Of a DNA stretch of 54,039 bases, positions 16,213 to 24,994 are shown in pieces. Every line of letters begins with the position of its first letter. The stretch's first letter is position 1. The stretch lies in assembly GCA_021803025.1 (NCBI GenBank), contig JAJZQV010000009.1, positions 1 through 54,039 of the forward strand. Reading direction: 5' to 3'. A program made the translations under genes and the position numbers. The notes under the pieces are model-generated. The model worked only from the letters and a program-made list of their open reading frames with translations, searched no databases and had not been told where the DNA came from. Source of the DNA: Actinomycetes bacterium (GTDB lineage Bacteria; Actinomycetota; Actinomycetes; Propionibacteriales; Propionibacteriaceae).

Positions 16213-16623
16213 TCACCCCTCCCGGATCCCCTGGACGACGAGGCGGGCCATGAGCTCGGCCTGGTTGACCGCGAGGTCGACGCCGAGGTCGGTCTCGAAG
16301 AGCCACCGGTTCCGGGGGTCGTTGACGCGCGCGAGGACGCGGTCCACGCCGAACTCGTACTTCGCCAGCGTCGCGATCATGAGGTTCGTCTCGTCCGCGC
16401 GCGTCACGGCGCACACGAGGTCGGCCGACTCGATGCCGGCGGCCTCGAGGACGGCCGAGCTCGTACCGCTCCCGGCCACGATGACCGCACCCGGCACGTC
16501 TCGCCGGAGCCTCGCGAGCGCCACCTCTGCCGGCTCCACCACCGTGACCCCGTACCCAGCGGCGAGGAGCAGCTGGGCCACGTGACCCCCGACCTGGCCG
16601 CCACCCACGACAAGGACCTTCAT
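16213..16623 (-). CDS. TrkA-N (RCK/KTN) domain protein, short form
   Basis: The 136-residue protein is just an RCK N-lobe: MKVLVVGGGQVGGHVAQLLLAAGYGVTVVEP is the Rossmann GxGxxG nucleotide-binding strand and SADLVCAVTRADETNLMIATLAKYEFGVDRVLARVNDPRN follows. There is no TrkA-C lobe. It binds NAD(H) or ATP/ADP in K+ channels and transporters. It lies 11 bases downstream of a full-length TrkA gene in a three-gene operon headed by a P-type ATPase. The start at 16623 is chosen over a longer upstream extension because it begins directly at the first strand. Confidence 0.85.
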   Translation of the reverse strand: MKVLVVGGGQVGGHVAQLLLAAGYGVTVVEPAEVALARLRRDVPGAVIVAGSGTSSAVLEAAGIESADLVCAVTRADETNLMIATLAKYEFGVDRVLARVNDPRNRWLFETDLGVDLAVNQAELMARLVVQGIREG

Positions 16624-16634
16624 CCCGCTCCCCC

Positions 16635-17285
16635 CTACTCTCGCCCGAGCATCGACTTCAGCCGCGGCTTCGACGCGGCCATCACGGCGAAGCACAGGAT
16701 GTCGCCCTCGTGGAGCCTGGTCCCCGAGATCGGCATGAAAGCGTGCATGCCCCGCTCGATCGACACGACGCCGATCTCCCCGCTCACCATGAGGGCGCTG
16801 ACCGGCGACCCGACGAGCAGGTGCGGGACCTCGATCCGTACGAGGTCGACGTCGCTATCCCCGATCGTCAGCACCGACTGGAACCGCTCGAAGCTCAGCA
16901 GCTCACAGATCCGGTTGACGCCCCAGGCGACGCTGGAGACGGGCTGCACACCCAGTGATCGGTACACGGATGCCTGGCGCGTGTCGTACAGGCGGGCGAT
17001 GACCCGCGGCACCCCGTACCGGCTTCTCGCGACCCTGCCGATCAACGCGTTCGCGTCGTCGCTGCCGGTCGTCGCGACGACGGCGTCGACCGTTGCGATC
17101 CCGGCCTCCTCGAGGACGTCACGGTCGAACCCCACCCCCTCGACGGTCCGCCCGGGGAACCCGTGGCCGAGCCTCGTGAACGCCCGCGGGTCCGTGTCGA
17201 CCACCCGGACGTCGTGTCTCCTGCGGGCTAGCTCCAGCGCCAGGCTGGAGCCCAGCTTCCCGCAGCCGAAGACGATGACCTTCAT
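16635..17285 (-). CDS. TrkA-family (RCK) regulatory subunit with TrkA-C domain
   Basis: The 216-residue protein has an RCK N-lobe (MKVIVFGCGKLGSSLALELARRRHDVRVVDTDPRAF, then VVATTGSDDANALIGRVARSRYGVPRVIARLYDTRQ) and a TrkA-C lobe at about residues 135-215 (VDLVRIEVPHLLVGSPVSAL through RLHEGDILCFAVMAAS). Such proteins gate TrkH/Ktr K+ uptake by nucleotide binding. Here no TrkH or channel gene is adjacent: instead the ATG overlaps the stop of a P-type ATPase gene by four bases (17282-17285). The partner may therefore be the ATPase or an unlinked channel. Confidence 0.9.
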   Translation of the reverse strand: MKVIVFGCGKLGSSLALELARRRHDVRVVDTDPRAFTRLGHGFPGRTVEGVGFDRDVLEEAGIATVDAVVATTGSDDANALIGRVARSRYGVPRVIARLYDTRQASVYRSLGVQPVSSVAWGVNRICELLSFERFQSVLTIGDSDVDLVRIEVPHLLVGSPVSALMVSGEIGVVSIERGMHAFMPISGTRLHEGDILCFAVMAASKPRLKSMLGRE

Positions 17286-20152
17286 GCGTTCCCACCCTTC
17301 TTGGCTCGTACGGCGCGGCGTCGCGCCACCGACTTGCGCAGCTCGTCCAGGGCAACCATGGGGATGGGAAGGATGACCAGGTACAACCAGTCGAGGGGAC
17401 CGATCGCTGCGGTTCCGAAGATCTCCTGCATGAACGGGACGTAGCTGATCACGCACAGCAGCGCGATCTCGACGACGATGCCCACCATGACCTGCCGGTT
17501 GGAGAACAGTCCCACCCGGAAGAGGGACTGGTCGTGCGTACGGCAGTTGAGCACCGCGCCCACCTGGCACAGCACGATCGCCGCCAGCGTCATCGTCGTC
17601 GCCCGCTCGTACACGGGCCCCGACACGGCCAGCGGGACGGCCGGCCATCCGTTCACCAGGTTGACGAAGAAGTACGCAGACATCGAGAACACCGTCTCCA
17701 GCAGCCCGTACCACGCGAACGCCTTGACGAGCACCCGCCGGTTCATGAGCCGCTCGGTCGGGCCACGCGGTGGCCGGTCCATGACGCCGGGCTCGGGACG
17801 CTCGGTGCCGAGCCCGAGCGCCGGAACCATGTCGGTCCCGAGGTCGACGGTGAGGATCTGCATCACCGTGAGCGGCAGCGGGATGCCGCCGCGGGACAGC
17901 AGGAACGCGGCGGAGGGCGCACCCTCGGACATGTTGCTCGTGAGGATGTACGTGAGGAACTTGCGGATGTTCCCGTACACCCCGCGCCCCTCCTCGATGG
18001 CCCTCACGATGGATGCGAAGTTGTCGTCGGTGAGGATGATGTCGGCGGCCTCCTTGGCCACGTCGGTGCCGGCGATCCCCATCGCCACACCGATGTCGGC
18101 CTTCTTCAGTGCGGGCGCGTCGTTGACGCCGTCGCCAGTGACCGCCACCACCTCGCCCAGCTCCTTGAGTCGGGACACGACGCGGAACTTCTGCTCCGGC
18201 GCCACCCGCGCGAAGATCACCTCGCCGTGGAGGGCCGCGTCGAGGTCGTCGTCGGACAGCGTCTCCAGCTCGGCGCCGGAGACGACCCGCGGGTGCGAGC
18301 TCGCGACGATGCCGATGCGCTTGGCGATCGACTCGGCGGTCAGCCCGTAGTCGCCGGTCACCATGATGATCCGGATGTGCGCCCGCCGGCAGGTCTCGAC
18401 CGCCTCGGCCACCTCCGTACGAGGCGGGTCCGACATCGCGCACAGCCCCACGAAGGCCAGCTCCTGCTCGACGACCTCCTCCGTCAGATCGGCGAGCTTC
18501 GGGAGCCGGTCGTTCGGTCCACCGAGGGGGCGGTACGCGACGGCGAGCACTCTCAGGGCATCGCGGGCGAAGCCATCGTTCGCGGTCATGACGGCCCGGC
18601 GGTCCGCGTCGGTGACCGGCTGCCGGACGCCGTCCCGCACGATCGTCGAGCACAGCGCCAGCACCTCCTTGGGTGCGCCCTTGACGTACGCGACGTACGA
18701 CGAGCCGCCCGCGGGTTCGGGCAGCGAGTGGATCGTCGTCATCCGCTTGCGGCGCGAGTCGAACGGCAGCTCCCGGATCCGTCGCTGCTCCTGCTGCACG
18801 GCCGCGACGTCGATGCCGCCCTTCGCTGCGGCGACCGCCAGGCACGCCTCCGTGGGGTCGCCGAGGACCGTGTACCGGTCGCTCGCGTCGCCGGGAGGTA
18901 CGAGCCGCGCATCGCTGCACAGGGCGGCGCCGGCCAGCAGCCGGTACAGGTCCGAGCCGGGCGACGCGGTGACCTGCTTCCCGTCGAGGCGGACCTCGCC
19001 GACGGGTCCGTACCCGCGTCCCGTCACCTCGTACCCATGGCTGGGCAGCCACAGGTTGCAGACGGTCATCTCGTTCTGCGTCAGCGTGCCCGTCTTGTCG
19101 GAGCAGATCACGGTGGTACAGCCGAGGGTTTCGACGGCCGACAGCTTCTTGACCAGGGCGTGCTGCCGCGACATGCGCTGTACGGCCATGGCCAGCGACA
19201 GCGTCACCGTGGGCAGCAGCCCTTCGGGGATGAAGGCGACGACCATGCCCAGCGCGAAGACGAACGCCTTCGGCCAGGGCTCGGAGACCACGAAGACGCC
19301 GACCAGGAAGAAGACCACGCCTGTACCGAGGGCGATCGCCGAGAGCTGCTTCGTGAGCCTGTCCAGCTCTCGCTGCAAGGGGCTGGGGTCGTCGCGCATC
19401 GACTGGGTGAGGCCGGCGATCCGGCCGAAGGCGGTGCCCATTCCGGTTGTCGTGACCACGGCCCGGCCCGTACCGCGCGAGACGCTCGTACCGGCGAACA
19501 GCAGGTTCGGGGTGTCCGTCGGCGTCAGCTGCTCGGTGTGGATGGGGTCAGGGCTCTTGCGCAGCGGCCTCGACTCGCCGGTCAGGGTGGACTGGTCCAC
19601 GTGCAGGTCGGCCCCGGCCAGCAGGCGTGCGTCGGCGCTGATCCGGTCGCCTTCGCTGAGGATGACGACGTCACCGGGCACGAGCTCTTCGGCCGGCACC
19701 TGGCGCTCGTCGCCGTCCCTCACGACGCGGGCGAACGTGGCGAGCATCTTCTTCAGCTCGGCGGTCGCCCGCTCCGCCCTGTACTCCTGCCAGAAGCTGA
19801 AGACGCCGTTGATGACGTTGACCGCCCAGATCGCGATTCCGAGCTCCGGCAGCCCGGCGAAGAAGGCGACGAGGCCCCCGAACCACAGCAGCCACGCCAT
19901 AAGGCTGACGAACTGGGAGAGGAACTCCACGATGACCGGCGTCCTGCGTTCTGCGGTGATGGTGTTCCGGCCGTACCGGGCCTGTCGCTCGACGGCCTCG
20001 GCCGTGGTCAGCCCTTCGGGGCGGGAGGCGAGGGCGGCGAGAGCCTCGCTCGGCTCCAGCGCCGAGATGCGGTCACGGGGGTCGGGGGTGGCGCTGTGGA
20101 TCGACGCGTCGACCTTGCCCGGCGACTGCGGAAGGGACACCGTCCTGACCAT
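17282..20152 (-). CDS. Cation-transporting P-type ATPase (P2 type)
   Basis: The 956-residue protein is a complete P-type ATPase. In order it shows an N-terminal cation ATPase domain (ALAALASRPEGLTTAEAVERQARYGRN), TGES of the actuator domain, the membrane motif PEGLLPTVTLSLA, the phosphorylation site DKTGTLTQNEMTV, KGAPKEVL of the nucleotide domain, TGDGVNDAPALKKADIGVAMG of the hinge, and a C-terminal membrane domain. PEGLL rather than PEGLP resembles Na+/K+-type pumps more than SERCA, but specificity is not settled. The ATG at 20152 has an AGGAG site. It heads a leftward operon with two TrkA-type genes; a 9-bp inverted repeat at 20270-20323 lies upstream. Confidence 0.9.
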   Translation of the reverse strand: MVRTVSLPQSPGKVDASIHSATPDPRDRISALEPSEALAALASRPEGLTTAEAVERQARYGRNTITAERRTPVIVEFLSQFVSLMAWLLWFGGLVAFFAGLPELGIAIWAVNVINGVFSFWQEYRAERATAELKKMLATFARVVRDGDERQVPAEELVPGDVVILSEGDRISADARLLAGADLHVDQSTLTGESRPLRKSPDPIHTEQLTPTDTPNLLFAGTSVSRGTGRAVVTTTGMGTAFGRIAGLTQSMRDDPSPLQRELDRLTKQLSAIALGTGVVFFLVGVFVVSEPWPKAFVFALGMVVAFIPEGLLPTVTLSLAMAVQRMSRQHALVKKLSAVETLGCTTVICSDKTGTLTQNEMTVCNLWLPSHGYEVTGRGYGPVGEVRLDGKQVTASPGSDLYRLLAGAALCSDARLVPPGDASDRYTVLGDPTEACLAVAAAKGGIDVAAVQQEQRRIRELPFDSRRKRMTTIHSLPEPAGGSSYVAYVKGAPKEVLALCSTIVRDGVRQPVTDADRRAVMTANDGFARDALRVLAVAYRPLGGPNDRLPKLADLTEEVVEQELAFVGLCAMSDPPRTEVAEAVETCRRAHIRIIMVTGDYGLTAESIAKRIGIVASSHPRVVSGAELETLSDDDLDAALHGEVIFARVAPEQKFRVVSRLKELGEVVAVTGDGVNDAPALKKADIGVAMGIAGTDVAKEAADIILTDDNFASIVRAIEEGRGVYGNIRKFLTYILTSNMSEGAPSAAFLLSRGGIPLPLTVMQILTVDLGTDMVPALGLGTERPEPGVMDRPPRGPTERLMNRRVLVKAFAWYGLLETVFSMSAYFFVNLVNGWPAVPLAVSGPVYERATTMTLAAIVLCQVGAVLNCRTHDQSLFRVGLFSNRQVMVGIVVEIALLCVISYVPFMQEIFGTAAIGPLDWLYLVILPIPMVALDELRKSVARRRAVRAKKGGNA

Positions 20153-20269
20153 GAGGTCTCCTCGCCGTGTCGATCATAGGACGGGACGGCGGAGCCCACC
20201 GGGCCTTCGACGAGGCGGTCCACGCGCCCGGGTTGCGAACCGGTCATCCGGGCACGCGTCTCCACTGAC

Positions 20270-20323
20270 TGGCAGATATCAGGGCGTCGAGGCACATACG
20301 CACCGGCGACCGCGTATCTGCCA
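20270..20323. promoter_or_regulatory. Spaced inverted repeat upstream of the P-type ATPase operon
   Basis: TGGCAGATA (20270-20278) and its exact reverse complement TATCTGCCA (20315-20323) are separated by 36 bases in the 335-bp gap (20153-20487) between the divergent ATPase and molybdopterin oxidoreductase genes. It could be a regulator site or a hairpin. Nothing else is recognised in this gap apart from short GGGTGACCG words. Confidence 0.4.
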
Positions 20324-20487
20324 CTGAATGTAGGTGCACCCCGCTGAGGGGCACCGCGAGTCACTGCCGAGGCCGCCCCGGGGACGACGGCCGCTGAAAG
20401 GGGTGACCGCGCACATCCCGTCAAACGTCACCGGCTCGTAATCCCTGGACTCTCGACAAACAGAGCCTTGAGGGTGACCGTTGACGG

Positions 20488-22008
20488 GTGGCGAAGGACG
20501 GTGCAGGCGAGCGGGTTCCTCGGGGCCGAGCCGCGCTGGACGGGGTCCTCGCCACGGGTGCCGGCCTCGGCGCCGGCCACCTCGCCGCCCTGCTCGCGCC
20601 CGGGTCGTCGCCTGTCGTCGCTGTCGCGACGAGGGCGATCGACCTCACGCCCGGCCCGGTCAAGGACTGGGCCGTCTCCACCTTCGGGACGAACGACAAG
20701 GCCGTGCTCGTCGTCGGGGCCGTCCTCGTGACGCTCAGCCTCGGCGCACTCGTGGGGCTGGTAGCCAGGCGGTCGACAGGGTCGGCCCTGGTCGGCGCCG
20801 CCGCGCTCATCGCGGTGGCCCTCGTCGCAGCCGGGGCCAACCGGGCCCGTCCGCCGCTCTGGTGGGTACCGGGCCTCGCCGCCCTCCTCGTCGGAGGATG
20901 GTTCCTCCTCGCCCTCGTCAACGCGTCGCGGCGCGCCACGGCCCCACCGGTGCTGGAGGACCCCGCCAGACGGCGCTGGCTCGGGCTAGCGCTGGCTGCG
21001 GGCGGTCTCGGAGTTCTCGGCGGGGTGTTCGGACAGCTCGCGCGCGGTACGGGCGAGCAGGCACCCGTCATCCTGCCGAGCCGCTCGATGACGCCGTTCC
21101 CCGAAGGGCTGGAGGCGCAGGTGCCCGGCATCAACCCCTTCGTCACCCCCGCCAGTGAGTTCTACCGGATCGACGTGGTGCTGGACGTGCCCACCATCGA
21201 CACCAAGACCTGGCGCCTCTCGATCGAGGGCATGGTGGACCGGCCGTTCTCGATCGGCTGGGACGAGCTGCTCGCCATGGACGCCATCGAGCGGCCCGTC
21301 ACACTCGAGTGCGTCTCGAACGAAGTGGGCGGCAACCTCATCGGCTCGGCGCGGTGGCTGGGCGTCCGCACCGCCGACCTGCTCAACCGTGCGGGTGTGC
21401 AGGAGGGCGCCGACATGGTGCTCTCGTCGTCCGCCGACGGGTTCAGCGTGAGCACGCCGCTGCCCGCCCTGCTCGACGGGCGGGACGCGCTCGTCGTCTA
21501 CGGGATGAACGGCGCTCCCCTGCCGCCGAAGCACGGCTTCCCCGTACGCCTGCTCACGCCTGGGTTGTACGGCTTCGTGGGGGCGACGAAGTGGCTCACG
21601 AAGATGGAGGTCACCACGTACGCGAAGAAGCAGGCGTACTGGACAGTCCTCGGCTGGGCCGACCACGGGCCGATCAAGCCCGGTTCGCAGATCGACGTGC
21701 CCAAGCCCGGTTCGCACGTGCCGGTCGGTTCCGTGAAGGTCGGCGGGACGGCGTGGGCCCACGGCGTCGGGGTGGGCAACGTCCAGGTACGTGTCGACCG
21801 CGGCCCGTGGGCCGACGCCACCCTGGGCCCGGACGCCGGCCTGGAGTACTGGCGCCAGTGGCTGTGGACCTGGGACGCCCCTCGCGGCGACCACGAGCTC
21901 CAGGTCAGGGTCGTCGACGCCCACGGCACGCCCCAGGACGAGGCCGTCGTGGGCCCCTTCCCCAACGGCGCGAGCGGCCTGCACACCATCCACGTCCAGG
22001 TGAGCTGA
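20488..22008 (+). CDS. Membrane-bound molybdopterin-dependent oxidoreductase (sulfite oxidase family)
   Basis: The 506-residue protein starts with a GTG at 20488 and has about four N-terminal hydrophobic helices. A sulfite-oxidase-type molybdopterin domain follows: FYRIDVVLDVPTIDTKTWRLSIEGMVDRP, then VTLECVSNEVGGNLIGSARWLGV with the likely molybdenum-ligand Cys275, and GFPVRLLTPGLYGFVGATKWLTKMEV. The C-terminal Mo-co dimerisation domain ends at QVS. Such enzymes are anchored outside the membrane, and actinobacterial members' electron acceptors are usually unknown. It is transcribed alone, divergent from the P-type ATPase. Confidence 0.88.
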   Translation: MAKDGAGERVPRGRAALDGVLATGAGLGAGHLAALLAPGSSPVVAVATRAIDLTPGPVKDWAVSTFGTNDKAVLVVGAVLVTLSLGALVGLVARRSTGSALVGAAALIAVALVAAGANRARPPLWWVPGLAALLVGGWFLLALVNASRRATAPPVLEDPARRRWLGLALAAGGLGVLGGVFGQLARGTGEQAPVILPSRSMTPFPEGLEAQVPGINPFVTPASEFYRIDVVLDVPTIDTKTWRLSIEGMVDRPFSIGWDELLAMDAIERPVTLECVSNEVGGNLIGSARWLGVRTADLLNRAGVQEGADMVLSSSADGFSVSTPLPALLDGRDALVVYGMNGAPLPPKHGFPVRLLTPGLYGFVGATKWLTKMEVTTYAKKQAYWTVLGWADHGPIKPGSQIDVPKPGSHVPVGSVKVGGTAWAHGVGVGNVQVRVDRGPWADATLGPDAGLEYWRQWLWTWDAPRGDHELQVRVVDAHGTPQDEAVVGPFPNGASGLHTIHVQVS

Positions 22009-22459
22009 TCCCGGTCCACGGCGGGGGCTTCGGGCGCTCCGGGGCCGCTGGCGAACGAGGCGATTCCGTCGAACTGCCGGTCATCCCGAGGGGCTGAGCT
22101 CACAACCATCAGCGATCCCAGCGAAGTGCTGGTCATTGGGGCCGTGCCGGAGCCTGAGAACCTGCATTTCGATGGAATGACCGGCGGCGGCGGCGACGAG
22201 GACGCTGAGAACCAGCACTTCGACCGAATGGCGGCGACTGCGTGAGGGGCTGCTTCTGCCCGGCGACTCGTCGAGCGTCGACGTGCCGCTGCAGCCGGGC
22301 AGGTCGGCATCCAGCCGATCTCTCTGCATCGACCGGTCTTCGCCTCCGCCGAAGTTCAGAGCCGTCGATCTTTCCACGACACGCTCGCGGCTCCTCCTGC
22401 TCTGCGAGAATCGAGCCACCGGGGCCTTCGGACCGGGTCCCGTCAGCAGTGGGGGACAC
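22009..22459. other. 451-bp intergenic stretch with a repeat cluster
   Basis: No gene is supported between the molybdopterin oxidoreductase and the acyl-CoA ligase. The stretch 22063-22230 holds four related repeats (separate entry); 22231-22459 shows nothing recognised apart from the GGGGGAC ribosome-binding site of the next gene. Confidence 0.55.
22063..22230. repeat. Four-copy intergenic repeat in two orientations
   Basis: Related copies of about 24 bp occur at about 22063-22084, 22114-22137 (one orientation) and 22152-22178, 22204-22230 (opposite orientation). The core CGAAGTGCTGGT (22122-22133) is exactly reverse-complementary to ACCAGCACTTCG (22211-22222). Each copy carries ATTC or a variant at one end. 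It lies between co-directional genes and may form alternative stem-loops. Confidence 0.65.
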
Positions 22460-23815
22460 GTGAACACGGCGGACTACCTCGTAAGCGGGGGCGCCGATGA
22501 CGCCGTCGCCGTCCTCGACGCGGACGGCCCCCACACGTACAGCGAGCTGCGTCGCGCCGTCGCCGGCATGGTCCTCGCCCTCGACGGGCTTCCCGCCCGC
22601 GCCCGGGTCGGCATCGTCGGTCCGAACTCCTTCGGCTGGGTCGTCGGCTACCTCGCCTCCCTGTCTGCCGGCGCCGTGGCGGTCCCCGTCCCTCAGGCGG
22701 TGCCTCCGGACGCGGTCGCCGACCGGCTCGCCCAGGTCCACGCGTCAGCGGTCGTGCTCGGCCGGCGTGAGGAACGGAGGATCGGCGGCCGGCTGCCGTC
22801 GGGGATGCGCCGGGTCGTGGGGGTCCCCGAGGGCGATGACCTCGCCGCCGGCGTCTCTGTCGCGGAGGACGACGACGCCGTGTACCTGTTCACCTCCGGC
22901 ACGACCGGCTCGCCCCGCGTCGTACGGGTCACGCACGCCAACATCCAGGCGAACACGGACTCGATCCTCAGCTACCTCGGCCTCACGGCGGCCGACCGGA
23001 TCCTCGTCGTCCCGCCGTTCAGCTACGCGTTCGGCGCGTCGCTCCTGCACACGCACCTGCGCGTCGGCGCGACCCTCGTCATCCAGCCCGATGCGGCGTT
23101 CCCGCAGTCAATCGTGGACCGGCTCCGCACTGAGCGGTGCACCGGGTTCGCCGGCGTCCCGTCCACCTTCCACCTCCTGCTCCGGAGCAGCGCCTTCGGC
23201 CAGACGCCGCTGCCCGACCTGCGGACCATCCAGCAGGCCGGGGGCAAGCTGGCCCGGCCGCTGCTCGACGAGCTCGTACAGGCGCAGCCGCAGGCGCGGG
23301 TGTTCGTCATGTATGGCCAGACCGAAGCGACTGCACGCCTCTCGTACCTGCCGCCCCAGGAGCTCACGCGCCATCCCGGATCCATCGGCATCCCGGGCGT
23401 CGAGCTGCGGGTCGTGACCCCCGACGGCGATCCCGTACGGCCCGGGCAGGTCGGCGAGATCTGGGCACGGGGCCGCAACATCTCGCCCGGGTACCTCGAT
23501 GACCCCGAGGCGACCCAGCGGAAGATGCCGGGTGGCGTCCTCCGCACCGGCGACCTCGCAGAAGTCGACGAGGAGGGCTACATCGTCGACCGCCAGGAGG
23601 ACTTCATCAAGCCGTGGGGAATCCGGGTGGGCAGCCAAGAGGTGGAGTCCGCTGCGATCCAGCTCACCGAGGACGTGGTGCTCGGCCACTGCCGTACGCG
23701 GCTGGAGAAGCACGCTGTCCCGAGCCGCGTGCACTTCGTGGAGCGGCTCCCCCTGAACGGCAAGGTCGTCAAGGCCGCGTTGCGCGAGCTGTGCCTCGGG
23801 GCGAGCCGGAGCTAG
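22460..23815 (+). CDS. Acyl/aryl-CoA (or acyl-ACP) ligase, ANL superfamily, C-domain shortened
   Basis: The 451-residue protein is an adenylate-forming enzyme: A3 P-loop YLFTSGTTGSPRVVRVTH, A5 VMYGQTEATARLSYL, A7 VLRTGDLAEVDEEGYIVDR and the A10 lysine in LPLNGKVVKAAL. Relative to relatives, about 25-30 residues appear to be missing in frame from the C-terminal domain, because VESAAIQLTEDVV runs directly into LGHCRTRLEKHAVPSRVHFVERLPL. It may still adenylate its substrate, while thioester transfer could be impaired. The GTG at 22460 has a GGGGGAC site. It begins a rightward run with an SGNH-like protein and AcpS, so it probably activates a carboxylic acid for a small lipid or metabolite route. 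Confidence 0.85.
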   Translation: MNTADYLVSGGADDAVAVLDADGPHTYSELRRAVAGMVLALDGLPARARVGIVGPNSFGWVVGYLASLSAGAVAVPVPQAVPPDAVADRLAQVHASAVVLGRREERRIGGRLPSGMRRVVGVPEGDDLAAGVSVAEDDDAVYLFTSGTTGSPRVVRVTHANIQANTDSILSYLGLTAADRILVVPPFSYAFGASLLHTHLRVGATLVIQPDAAFPQSIVDRLRTERCTGFAGVPSTFHLLLRSSAFGQTPLPDLRTIQQAGGKLARPLLDELVQAQPQARVFVMYGQTEATARLSYLPPQELTRHPGSIGIPGVELRVVTPDGDPVRPGQVGEIWARGRNISPGYLDDPEATQRKMPGGVLRTGDLAEVDEEGYIVDRQEDFIKPWGIRVGSQEVESAAIQLTEDVVLGHCRTRLEKHAVPSRVHFVERLPLNGKVVKAALRELCLGASRS

Positions 23816-23825
23816 GGGGGAGACG

Positions 23826-24617
23826 ATGCCGCGCCGATCTCACGTGCTGCTGGTGGCGACCGTGCTGGCCGTGGTGGCCGCCGGCGCTGTCGTCTGGTTC
23901 GGCCAGGAGAGGAGCCCGGTGATGACCGTTGAGGTCGCGACCTCCCGCGAGGACGAGCTGAGGAGGTTCGCCGCGAGCCGGGTCTTCTTCGGGCACCAGT
24001 CCGTGGGGGCCAACATCATCGCGGGCGTGCAGGCGACGTTCACCGAGAGCGGCCTCGCCCTCCTCGTCACGGAGACGCGCGAGGTCGAGGCCGGCGAGAC
24101 CGGGGTGCTTGCCCACGCTCCCGTGGGCAGGAACGGTGACCCGTACAGCAAGATGGCCGACTTCGCGGCTATCCTCGACGGTCCCTCGGGCTCGCGGGTC
24201 GGCGTCGCCCTCCTCAAGCTGTGCTACATCGACGTCGTGGCGGGAACGGATGTCGACGCGCTCTTCGCGGCGTACGCCTCGATGCTCGCCGACCTCGAGC
24301 GTCGGCACCCGGCGGTCCGGTTCCTCGCCGCGACCGTCCCCCTCACGACCGACCGCACAGACCCGGCGGACAACGTCGCCCGCGAGCGGTACAACGAGCT
24401 GGTCCGCGCCCGCTTCGCCGCGAGCGGAGACCTGTACGACATCGCAGCGGTGGAGGCGACCCTCGCCCAGAGCCCCATGGAGAGGCGGTCGGGCAGCACC
24501 CCGTACCACGTGCTCAACAAGGCGCTCGCAGCCGACTCCGGACACCTCAACGACCTCGGCGCCCGCCTCGCGGCTGCCGAGCTGATCCGCCTCGTCGCGG
24601 CGGGCGGTGTGGGGTGA
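23826..24617 (+). CDS. Exported SGNH-hydrolase-like protein
   Basis: The 263-residue protein has an N-terminal signal anchor (VLLVATVLAVVAAGAVVWFG). A domain follows that begins RVFFGHQSVGANIIAGV and ends SGHLNDLGARLAAAELIRL, where the Asp/His pairing at HLND resembles block V of SGNH esterases. Block I is atypical (FFGHQSVG), so enzymatic activity is uncertain. The middle YIDVVAGTDVDALFAAYASMLADLERRHP and TVPLTTDRTDPADNVARERYNELVRA resemble family members annotated as SGNH/GDSL hydrolases. It lies 10 bases after the ligase gene and overlaps AcpS by four bases (GTGA). Confidence 0.65.
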   Translation: MPRRSHVLLVATVLAVVAAGAVVWFGQERSPVMTVEVATSREDELRRFAASRVFFGHQSVGANIIAGVQATFTESGLALLVTETREVEAGETGVLAHAPVGRNGDPYSKMADFAAILDGPSGSRVGVALLKLCYIDVVAGTDVDALFAAYASMLADLERRHPAVRFLAATVPLTTDRTDPADNVARERYNELVRARFAASGDLYDIAAVEATLAQSPMERRSGSTPYHVLNKALAADSGHLNDLGARLAAAELIRLVAAGGVG

Positions 24618-24994
24618 GCGTTCACGGGGTCGGGATCGACATAAGCAGCGTTCGCCGGGTTGCCGCGCTCATCGACCGCTACGGGGAGCGGTTCGTGAGC
24701 CGGTGGTTCGACGAGTCGGAGTTCGGTGACACCCGGGCCGGCGCTTGCCGTGTGGCCAGCCGGTTCTCCGCGAAGGAGGCCGTCTGGAAGGCACTCCGTA
24801 TCGACGAGCGCACTCCCATCCCGTGGAGCCAGATCATCATCACCCCTGTCGAGGAGGGGCTCACGGTCCGCCTGGACGGCGAGCTCGCCGGGACGGCGGC
24901 CGCGCTCGGCATCGGCCCGGTCACCGTGAGCGCCGCGGTGTGCGGCGACGTGGCCTTCGCGGTGGCCATCGCCGAGAAGGCCGACTGTCAGTGA
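24614..24994 (+). CDS. acpS: Holo-ACP synthase-type 4'-phosphopantetheinyl transferase
   Basis: The 126-residue protein has AcpS motifs: VGIDISSVRRVAALIDRYGERFVSRWFDESEF (magnesium-binding Asp in GIDI) and ASRFSAKEAVWKAL (the FxxKExxxK signature with the catalytic Lys). It transfers phosphopantetheine from CoA to an acyl carrier protein. The GTG at 24614 overlaps the SGNH-like stop by four bases and the stop is convergent with the NAD synthase pseudogene. No ACP gene lies in the trio, so it either serves the main fatty-acid ACP or an unlinked carrier. It is a normal length for AcpS. Confidence 0.9.
   Translation: MSVHGVGIDISSVRRVAALIDRYGERFVSRWFDESEFGDTRAGACRVASRFSAKEAVWKALRIDERTPIPWSQIIITPVEEGLTVRLDGELAGTAAALGIGPVTVSAAVCGDVAFAVAIAEKADCQ

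Noticed and set aside
17534-20179. An 881-codon plus-strand frame opposite the P-type ATPase
   Set aside because: The complementary strand encodes a complete P-type ATPase; the composition (Asp/Arg/His/Gly-rich) is typical of an antisense shadow.
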